Of a DNA stretch of 64,000 nt, positions 58,340 through 64,000 are shown in pieces; positions within the stretch are counted from its first letter, which is position 1; each line of letters opens with the position of its first letter. The stretch is from Sabulicella glaciei (GTDB lineage Bacteria; Pseudomonadota; Alphaproteobacteria; Acetobacterales; Acetobacteraceae). A program made the translations under genes and the position numbers. The stretch spans positions 897,510-961,509 of the forward strand of contig NZ_JAPFQI010000001.1 in the NCBI RefSeq assembly GCF_026183895.1. The letters are read 5' to 3'. Below the pieces are notes generated by a model that worked only from the letters and a program-made list of their open reading frames with translations, was not told the DNA's origin and searched no databases.

Positions 58340-58981
58340 TTAGGTTTTCGCCGGCTCGGCGGTAACGGGCCGGGTGGTCACGACCTGGTCGATCAAGCCG
58401 AAGGCCAGGGCCTCCTCCGCCGACATGTAGCTGTCGCGCTCCAGCTTGGCCTCGATCGCCTCGACCGGCTGCCCCGTGTGCTTCACGTAGATCTCGTTCA
58501 GCCGGCGCCGCAGCGTCAGGATTTCGCGGGCCTGGATCTCGATGTCCGTCGCCTGACCCTGGGCACCGCCGGAGGGCTGGTGCACCATCACGCGGGCATT
58601 GGGCAGGGCGAAGCGCTTGCCGGCCGCGCCGGCCGTCAGCAGCAGCGAGCCCATGGACGCCGCCATGCCGATGCAAACCGTCGAGACGGGCGAGCGGATG
58701 TACTGCATCGTGTCGTAGATCGCGAGGCCAGCAGAAACGACACCGCCCGGAGAATTGATATAGAACGAGATCTCCTTGTTCGGGTTCTCGCTCTCCAGGA
58801 ACAGCAGCTGGGCGCAGATTAGGGAAGAAACCTGATCGTAAACGGCACCCGTCAGGAAGATGATCCGCTCCTTCAGCAGGCGCGAATAGATGTCATAGGC
58901 CCGCTCGCCGCGGCTGGATTGCTCCACCACCATCGGAACCAGCGAGTTGTTGTACACTTCGACCGGATCGCGGTCCCGCAT
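58340..58981 (-). CDS. clpP: ATP-dependent Clp protease proteolytic subunit
   Basis: The 213-residue peptidase that forms a 14-subunit chamber. The catalytic triad is complete: Ser109 in GMAASMGS, His134 in MVHQPSGG and Asp183 in ERDSYM. The N-terminal axial loop region ([30 protein letters not shown]) is standard, with a short N-terminal propeptide-like stretch. ATG 58981. It follows tig, 184 bases downstream, and precedes clpX. Confidence 0.98.
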   Translation of the reverse strand: MRDRDPVEVYNNSLVPMVVEQSSRGERAYDIYSRLLKERIIFLTGAVYDQVSSLICAQLLFLESENPNKEISFYINSPGGVVSAGLAIYDTMQYIRSPVSTVCIGMAASMGSLLLTAGAAGKRFALPNARVMVHQPSGGAQGQATDIEIQAREILTLRRRLNEIYVKHTGQPVEAIEAKLERDSYMSAEEALAFGLIDQVVTTRPVTAEPAKT

Positions 58982-59127
58982 GGATTGTCTTTCCCGAAAA
59001 AGTCGCCCGCCCCGGGATGGGCGCGGGCGGCGGGCCGGCCCGGCGAATCCCGCCCGGCGCCCTGCCCTCCAGCCCGCATCATGTGGTGCGGCGGGGGGGC
59101 AGGAAAAGCCCCCTTCCCCACCACCGC

Positions 59128-59157
59128 AAAACCCCCCCGGCCGAATGGTGGCCGGGG
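59128..59157 (-). terminator. Probable terminator after tig
   Basis: Minus-strand stem CCCCGGCC/GGCCGGGG (59157-59135) with a seven-base loop lies just after the tig stop at 59166 and is followed by three G and then TTTT (59131-59128). The G run before the T tract makes it imperfect. Confidence 0.5.
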
Positions 59158-59165
59158 CGCCGCGG

Positions 59166-60488
59166 TCACTCGCCCTGGGCGGCCTTCTGCAGGGCCTCGG
59201 GCGACATCTCCTCGTCCGTCACCTTGGCCAGCTCCAGCATGAAGTCCACCACCTTCTCCTCGAAGATCGGGGAGCGGAGGTTGTCCATGGCCTGCGGGTT
59301 CTTCTGGAAGAACTCGAAGACCTGCTTCTCCTGACCCGGGTAGCGGGCGACTTCCTGGCGAAGCGCGTTGGACAGCTCGTCGCGCGTCACCTCGATGTTG
59401 TTGGTCCGGCCGATCTCGGCGATCAGCAGGCCCAGGCGGATGCGGCGCTCGGCGATGGAGCGGTACTCCGCCTTCAGCGTCTCCTCGTCCTTGCCCGCAT
59501 CGTCGCCATCCAGCTTGCCGGCCTTCATGTCGGCCTCGACGCGCTGCCAGATCTGGGCAAACTCGCCCTCCACCATACCCTCCGGCACGGTGAAGCTTGC
59601 CTGGTCGGCCAGGGCGTCCAGCAGCTTGCGCTTCACGGCGAGGCGGGAGGCGGCGTCGTACTCGCCCTGCAGCACCTCGACGATGCGCTCGCGCAGCTTG
59701 TCGAAGCTTTCGAGGCCCATCTTCTTCGCCAGCTCGTCGTCATGGGCCGGCTTGGCATAGACCTTGAGGGACTTGGCCGTGACGGTGAACTCGGCATCCT
59801 TGCCGGCCAGCTCCGCCGCGCCGTACTCGGCCGGGAAGGCCACCTTGACCACCCGCTCCTCGCCCGGGGCCATGCCTTCCAGCTGCTCGGTGAAGCCAGG
59901 GATGAAGCCGGGGCCCGCGACCTCGATGGGCATGTCGTTGGCCGAGCCGCCCTGGAATTCCTCGCCGCCGATGCGGCCGACGAAGTCGCAGACCAGCACT
60001 TCGCCCTTCTGGGCGGGACGAGCTTCCGTCTCCTCAAGGGAGGCGTTTCGGCGGCTGATGTTGTCCAAAGCCTCCTGCACCTGCTCGTCGCCCGGGGCCG
60101 CCTTGGGGCGGGTCAGAGAGATGGCTGCGAAGTCCGGCATCGGGATCTCGGGCAGGATCTCCACGTCCACGCGGAACTCCAGGTCGGCACCGTCATGGAA
60201 GTTGATCAGCTCGATCTTGGGCTGGAGGGCCGGACGCAGGCCGCGCTCCGACACCACCTTGCCGGTGGCTTCCTGCACGGAGGTCTCGAGCACCTCGCCC
60301 ATCACGGCCTGGCCGTAGCGGGCCTGGACCACCTTCTGCGGCACCTTGCCGGGGCGGAATCCCGGAATCTTCATGTCCTTCGCGAGCTCGGCGAGGCGCT
60401 TGTCCTTCTGCGCGGCGATGTCGGCAGCGGGCACCACCACCGTATAGGCCCGCTTCAGACCCTCGTTCGCAACCTCCGTCACCTGCAT
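59166..60488 (-). CDS. tig: Trigger factor
   Basis: A ribosome-bound chaperone with prolyl isomerase activity, 440 residues. The ribosome-binding signature [17 protein letters not shown] is at about residues 46-62, the FKBP-like PPIase domain near 160-245 ([45 protein letters not shown] region), and the C-terminal chaperone arms end [17 protein letters not shown]. The start ATG 60488 ([10 protein letters not shown]) begins 38 bases after the tRNA-Leu 3' end, so tRNA and mRNA are probably made from one promoter. Confidence 0.97.
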   Translation of the reverse strand: MQVTEVANEGLKRAYTVVVPAADIAAQKDKRLAELAKDMKIPGFRPGKVPQKVVQARYGQAVMGEVLETSVQEATGKVVSERGLRPALQPKIELINFHDGADLEFRVDVEILPEIPMPDFAAISLTRPKAAPGDEQVQEALDNISRRNASLEETEARPAQKGEVLVCDFVGRIGGEEFQGGSANDMPIEVAGPGFIPGFTEQLEGMAPGEERVVKVAFPAEYGAAELAGKDAEFTVTAKSLKVYAKPAHDDELAKKMGLESFDKLRERIVEVLQGEYDAASRLAVKRKLLDALADQASFTVPEGMVEGEFAQIWQRVEADMKAGKLDGDDAGKDEETLKAEYRSIAERRIRLGLLIAEIGRTNNIEVTRDELSNALRQEVARYPGQEKQVFEFFQKNPQAMDNLRSPIFEEKVVDFMLELAKVTDEEMSPEALQKAAQGE

Positions 60489-60526
60489 CGCGCGCAATCC
60501 ATCCAATCTGTGCCGGGACTTCCCAG

Positions 60527-60611
60527 TGGTGCGGGCGGAGGGACTTGAACCCCCACGGCTTGCGCCACTGGAACCTAAATCCAGCGTGTCTGCCAATTCC
60601 ACCACGCCCGC
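60527..60611 (-). tRNA. tRNA-Leu (anticodon TAG)
   Basis: An 85-base class II tRNA on the minus strand: acceptor GCGGGCG/CGCCCGC, anticodon arm GCTGG-ATTTAGG-TTCCAG type with anticodon TAG, a long variable arm (TGGCGCAAGCCG), T arm GGGGG-TTCAAGT-CCCTC, discriminator A and an encoded CCA. It lies immediately upstream of tig. Confidence 0.95.
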
Positions 60612-60643
60612 GTCCGTATCCGCGTTCCGGGTCGGAAGCCGGG

Positions 60644-60672
60644 CGTGTAGCGGAAACCCCCGGCCGCGCCAA
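60644..60672 (-). promoter_or_regulatory. Promoter of tRNA-Leu and probably tig
   Basis: Minus-strand TTGGCG (60672-60667), a 17-base spacer and TACACG (60649-60644), 32 bases before the tRNA-Leu 5' end at 60611. No second convincing promoter was seen between the tRNA and tig. Confidence 0.5.
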
Positions 60673-60724
60673 GCCAGCGTCGCGGCGGCTAGCCAGGGCG
60701 GCCGGGTCCCACGAGGATGCGGCC

Positions 60725-61282
60725 ATGGCCGACCCTCATGACCCTGGCGGCCGCGTCCGGCTGCGCCTAGCGGAGGACGTGGTGTCCGAAGCCGAATTCT
60801 CCCCCTGCCGGCGCTGGCGCTGGACCCTCGAGCGGCGGTGGGATGGAAAGCCCATCGGCAGCCCCGGCGTCGCGGCGGTGATCGGCATGAACCCATCCAC
60901 CGCGGACGTCGACGTGGATGACCCGACCGTGCAGGGGGTGATGTGGCGCGCCCGGCACCTCTGGGGCGCCGGGGGCTGCGTGATGCTGAACGCCTTCGCC
61001 TATCGCGTCACCGACAAGCGGCGGCTGCTGGAGGTGGACGACCCGGTGGGGGCGGAGAACGACGCGGCCATCGCGCGCCACGCCGCCCGCGCGTCGCCCC
61101 TGGTGGTCGCCTGGGGGCAGCCGCCGAAGCCGCTCGCCGGACGAGGGCCGCAGCTTGCTTCCCTGCTTGCCGGGCTGGGGCTGCAACCGCTTTGCTTTGG
61201 GGTGAACGGGGATGGCAGCCCGAAGCACCCGCTCTACCAGCGGCGCGATGCCCCGCTGGTCCCCTACCCGATCAGGAGCTGA
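60725..61282 (+). CDS. DUF1643 family protein
   Basis: A 185-residue protein of the DUF1643 family. The family hallmarks are the GMNPSTADVDVDDPTV motif near residues 57-72, the NAFAYRVTDKRRLLEVDDPVG block, and the WGQPPKPLAGRG segment. Some members occur near nucleotide- or glycosylase-like proteins, but the function is unknown. ATG 60725 gives the family-like length. Its final 19 bases overlap the convergent AceE-like gene. Confidence 0.85.
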   Translation: MADPHDPGGRVRLRLAEDVVSEAEFSPCRRWRWTLERRWDGKPIGSPGVAAVIGMNPSTADVDVDDPTVQGVMWRARHLWGAGGCVMLNAFAYRVTDKRRLLEVDDPVGAENDAAIARHAARASPLVVAWGQPPKPLAGRGPQLASLLAGLGLQPLCFGVNGDGSPKHPLYQRRDAPLVPYPIRS

Positions 61283-63651
61283 GCGCACGCGTCCAGGATC
61301 GTTGCCTCGTCCAGCCCGTATTCCGCGTAAAGGTCAGGAAGGTCGCCGGCCTGGCCGAAGCGGTCCACGCCCAGTGCTGCCACGCGCTGCCCGCGGACCG
61401 CCCCCAGCCAGTCCAGCGAGGCCGGGTGCCCATCCAGCACGGTGACGATCCCGGCCCCCGGGGCCAGCGGCGCCAGCAGCGACTCGACATGGGAAGGGGC
61501 CGCGCCGGGTCCACCCCGCGCCTGCCGGCGGGCCTGCAGCCACCCCTGATGCAGCCGGTCCGGACTGGTGACGGCGAGGAGCCCGGCGCCCGGTTCCTCC
61601 GCCCGCAGCGCCCCGAAGGCGGACATCGCCTCGGGGGCGACCGGACCCTGGTAGGCGATCGCGATGCGCGCGCCGGGCGCGGGCGGAACCATCCAGTAGC
61701 CGCCGGCGATCACCGCCTCCGGGTCCAGCTTACGCTTGGGCTGGGCGAGGCCGCGTGTCGAAAGGCGCAGCCACACGGAGGAACCGTTCTCCGCCTGCAT
61801 ATGCGCGAAGGCATGGCGCATCAGCACGGCAAGCTCGTCGGAGAAGGCAGGCTCGTAGCTGGAGAGCCGGTCCTGGGCCATGCCGATGAGCGGCGTGTTG
61901 ACCGATTGGTGCTGCCCGCCCTCCGGTGCCAGCGTCAGGCCCGACGGGGTCGAGACGAGCAGGAAGCGCGCATCCATGTAGCAACCGTAGATCAGTGCAT
62001 CGAGGCCGCGATTGACGAAGGGATCGTACACCGTCCCGATTGGCAGGAGCCGTGCGCCGTAGAGCGAGTGGGCGAGGCCGCACGCCGCCAGCACGAGGAA
62101 CAGGTTCTGCTCCGCGATGCCGAGCTCGATGTGCTGGCCCTCGGGCGACATGCCCCAGCGCTGCGCCGAGGCGAGCTTGGCGTCGCGGAACACGTCGTTC
62201 TTCTTGTGCCGGTCGAAGATGCCGCGCCGGTTCACCCAGGGGCCGAGGTTGGTCGAGACCGTCACGTCCGGGCTGGTGGTCACGATGCGCGAGGCCAGGG
62301 CAGCGTATTCCCCCTCCCCACGGCCGATGCCGGCCAGGATCTCGCCGAAGGCGGCCTGGGTGGAAAGCTTCCGGCCCTCGGGCACCTTGGGCACCGGCAA
62401 GGCAGCAGGCACCGGGATGGTGGGCGCGGAAAGGCGCCGGCCTTCCGCTGTCAGCGGCTTGGCGAAGGGGGCCTCCTCCACCACGCGGCGCAGCGCCGCC
62501 TCCGGAAAGGGAAGCCCTTCGAACGGGTCCCACTCATGCCCGGGGCGGATTTTCATCTCCGTCCGGAACCCCTCCATCTGCTCCTTCGTCATCAGCCCGG
62601 CATGGTTGTCCTTGTGCCCGGCGAAGGGCAGGCCCATGCCCTTGATGGTGTAGGCGATGAAGCAGGTCGGCTGGTCTCCGGCCGCGTCCTGGGCGCGGAA
62701 GGCCTCCAGCAGCGTCTCGACGTCATGCCCGCCGAGATTGGTCATCAGCCCCGCCAACTCCTCGTCGGAGAGCGGGTCGATGATGGCGCGCACCCCATCC
62801 TCGCGGCCCAGCTCGGCCAGCAGCGCCGCGCGCCATGCGGCGCCGCCCTGGAAGGTCAGCGCGGCATAGAGGCTGTTCGGGCAGTCATCGATCCAGCGGC
62901 GCAGCGCCTCGCCGCCCTCGCGGGCGAAGGCGGCCTGGAGCTTGCGGCCGTATTTCAGGGTGACGACGTTCCAGCCCATGTCCCGGAACAGCCCCTCGAT
63001 GCGGCCGAAGAGACGGTCCTGCACCACGGAATCGAGGCTTTGGCGGTTGTAGTCCACCACCCACCAGACGTCGCGTATGTCGTGCTTCCAGCCTTCGAGC
63101 AGGGCTTCGTAGATGTTGCCCTCGTCCAGCTCCGCGTCGCCGACGATGGCAACGTGGCGCCCGGCCGGCACGCTCGGCGGGGCGAGGTCCTTGAGCCGCA
63201 CGTAATCCTGCACCAGCGAGCCGAAGGAGGTCAGCGCGACGCCGAGCCCGACGGAGCCGGTGGAGAAATCCACTTCCGCTCCATCCTTCATGCGGGAGGG
63301 ATAGGGCTGGACGCCGCCGAACTGCCGCAGCGTCTCCATCCGCTCCGGCGACTGGCGACCCATCAGCAGGTTGATGGCGTGGAAGACCGGCCCCGCGTGA
63401 GGCTTCACGGCGATGCGATCGGCGGGCCGCAGCACCTCGAAATACAGCGCGGTCATGATGGACACGCAGGAGGCGCAGGAAGCCTGGTGCCCGCCCACCT
63501 TCAGCCCGTCCCGGTTGGGACGGACATGGTTGGCGTGGTGGATCATCCAGGCGGACAGCCAGAGGAGCTTGCGCTCGATGGCGTGCAGGAGCTCGACACG
63601 CTGCGCTTCGGCCGGGGATTCGGCGCGTCGCGCCAGGGCCTGCTGGTTCAT
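61264..63651 (-). CDS. Homodimeric pyruvate-dehydrogenase-E1-like (AceE/transketolase) enzyme
   Basis: A thiamine-diphosphate enzyme of 795 residues, shorter than AceE (~890). N-terminal region IHHANHVRPNRDGLKVGGHQASCASC and the ThDP site VGDAELDEGNIYEALLEGW...VDYNRQSLDS; the usual GDG here is GDA, with the closing Asn kept. The middle domain has the catalytic-Glu segment HIELGIAEQN and the TPSGLTLAPEGGQHQS loop (compare AceE GRTTLNGEGLQHED). No lipoyl domain or E2 gene is nearby, so whether it acts in a pyruvate dehydrogenase complex or alone on a 2-oxo acid is not clear. It starts at ATG 63651, 38 bases downstream of the malonyl-CoA decarboxylase stop. Confidence 0.8.
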   Translation of the reverse strand: MNQQALARRAESPAEAQRVELLHAIERKLLWLSAWMIHHANHVRPNRDGLKVGGHQASCASCVSIMTALYFEVLRPADRIAVKPHAGPVFHAINLLMGRQSPERMETLRQFGGVQPYPSRMKDGAEVDFSTGSVGLGVALTSFGSLVQDYVRLKDLAPPSVPAGRHVAIVGDAELDEGNIYEALLEGWKHDIRDVWWVVDYNRQSLDSVVQDRLFGRIEGLFRDMGWNVVTLKYGRKLQAAFAREGGEALRRWIDDCPNSLYAALTFQGGAAWRAALLAELGREDGVRAIIDPLSDEELAGLMTNLGGHDVETLLEAFRAQDAAGDQPTCFIAYTIKGMGLPFAGHKDNHAGLMTKEQMEGFRTEMKIRPGHEWDPFEGLPFPEAALRRVVEEAPFAKPLTAEGRRLSAPTIPVPAALPVPKVPEGRKLSTQAAFGEILAGIGRGEGEYAALASRIVTTSPDVTVSTNLGPWVNRRGIFDRHKKNDVFRDAKLASAQRWGMSPEGQHIELGIAEQNLFLVLAACGLAHSLYGARLLPIGTVYDPFVNRGLDALIYGCYMDARFLLVSTPSGLTLAPEGGQHQSVNTPLIGMAQDRLSSYEPAFSDELAVLMRHAFAHMQAENGSSVWLRLSTRGLAQPKRKLDPEAVIAGGYWMVPPAPGARIAIAYQGPVAPEAMSAFGALRAEEPGAGLLAVTSPDRLHQGWLQARRQARGGPGAAPSHVESLLAPLAPGAGIVTVLDGHPASLDWLGAVRGQRVAALGVDRFGQAGDLPDLYAEYGLDEATILDACAQLLIG

Positions 63652-63689
63652 CGGGGTTCCTCCGGCTTGTCCCCGACTCTACCCTGGAT

Positions 63690-64000
63690 TCAGCTCTTCA
63701 CAAGTTTGCGGACCGGTGCGGACATGGCGCGCCTGCCCTCGCCCGCATAGGCCTCGTGATTGTCCTCGATCGCCTCGGGGTCGTAGAGGTAGTTGACCAT
63801 CATCCCCGCGCTCTCGCGCATGCCCTTGGGGCTGATGTCGCCACGCCAGTTCAGGCGCTCGATGCGCGCGCCGTTGCTGAGGTGGAAATGCGCAACCGGA
63901 TCGGCGGCGCGCTTCGGGTTCCGGCCACCTTCCACGGCGAGGTAGCGCAGGCAAAGCCGGCTCAGCACGGGTTCCAGCGCCTTGAGCGTCGGCGCGTCCC
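63690..64000 (-). CDS. Malonyl-CoA decarboxylase, C-terminal part (gene runs off the right edge)
   Basis: About 103 residues are visible and the frame is open to the edge. The sequence DPVAHFHLSNGARIERLNW followed by SAGMMVNYLYDPEAIEDNHEAY is the highly conserved C-terminal block of malonyl-CoA decarboxylase (PF05292), including the catalytic His in FHLSNGA and the Tyr in NYLYD. The enzyme turns malonyl-CoA to acetyl-CoA and CO2, in malonate use or to control fatty-acid precursors. It probably leads an operon with the AceE-like gene, 38 bases downstream. Confidence 0.92.
   Translation of the reverse strand, partial: DAPTLKALEPVLSRLCLRYLAVEGGRNPKRAADPVAHFHLSNGARIERLNWRGDISPKGMRESAGMMVNYLYDPEAIEDNHEAYAGEGRRAMSAPVRKLVKS

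Noticed and set aside
60527-60611. tRNA-Leu as a phage or island attachment site
   Set aside because: No integrase, no repeat of the tRNA 3' end nearby, and tig follows in its normal conserved place.

Overview
The window is 64 kb of very GC-rich, tightly packed chromosomal DNA from an alphaproteobacterium, most likely an Acetobacteraceae member of the Roseomonas/Roseococcus type. The family assignment is inference. It rests on the base composition, the alphaproteobacterial SerC type, the short prolyl-tRNA synthetase without an editing insert, the gene order nuoA-N/birA/coaX/rnj/DUF1467/proS/lolC/lolD/dnaE, the alphaproteobacterial DUF1491 and DUF1467 proteins, and two stand-alone tricarboxylate-type binding proteins. 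I see no phage, insertion sequence, CRISPR array or rRNA.

Region by region. (1) 1-5316, plus strand: the end of an exopolysaccharide locus of the exosortase A (XrtA/PEP-CTERM) type: outer-membrane barrel, ExeA-like ATPase, polysaccharide deacetylase, FemAB-like acyltransferase and glycosyltransferase, translationally coupled from the ATPase onward. (2) 5.3-19.1 kb: mixed metabolism with frequent strand changes: binding protein, purA-hisZ, a small lipoprotein, a metallothionein, serC, a divergent adenosine/adenine deaminase-family gene with a second binding protein, thiD-glmM, nitronate monooxygenase, a purine-type permease and an MFS exporter. (3) 19.2-28.7 kb: parE, convergent DNA topoisomerase IB, two tiny overlapping genes of unknown role, DUF1491-DUF488, a sugar-nucleotide block (galE, YnfA, DegT aminotransferase, SDR epimerase/dehydratase), RidA, and a secreted Kelch protein. 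(4) 28.7-53.4 kb, all minus strand: a long conserved housekeeping run. All fourteen complex I genes nuoA to nuoN lead into birA, coaX, ribonuclease J and DUF1467. After the only gap over 300 bp (35430-35824) come proS, lolC, lolD and dnaE. (5) 53.6-60.7 kb, minus strand: the protein-quality cluster tRNA-Leu, tig, clpP, clpX, lon, hup, then tRNA-Val and tRNA-Asp. (6) 60.7 kb to the end: DUF1643, an AceE-like thiamine-diphosphate enzyme, and the 3' part of malonyl-CoA decarboxylase running off the edge.

How the genes work together: complex I and its neighbours form a growth-linked block (respiration, biotin and CoA metabolism, RNA decay, proline charging, lipoprotein sorting, replication). The tig-clpPX-lon-hup block covers folding, proteolysis and nucleoid structure. 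The left edge supplies surface polysaccharide, and galE with the aminotransferase/SDR pair may feed modified sugars to it. Most of the window is ordinary core genome. The points most worth a second look are the structured, AT-richer gap at 35.4-35.8 kb, a deaminase lacking the usual nucleoside-binding aspartate, an SDR with Asn in place of the catalytic Tyr, a coupled pair of tiny genes with a Phd-like antitoxin fold but no toxin, and the AceE-like enzyme next to malonyl-CoA decarboxylase.
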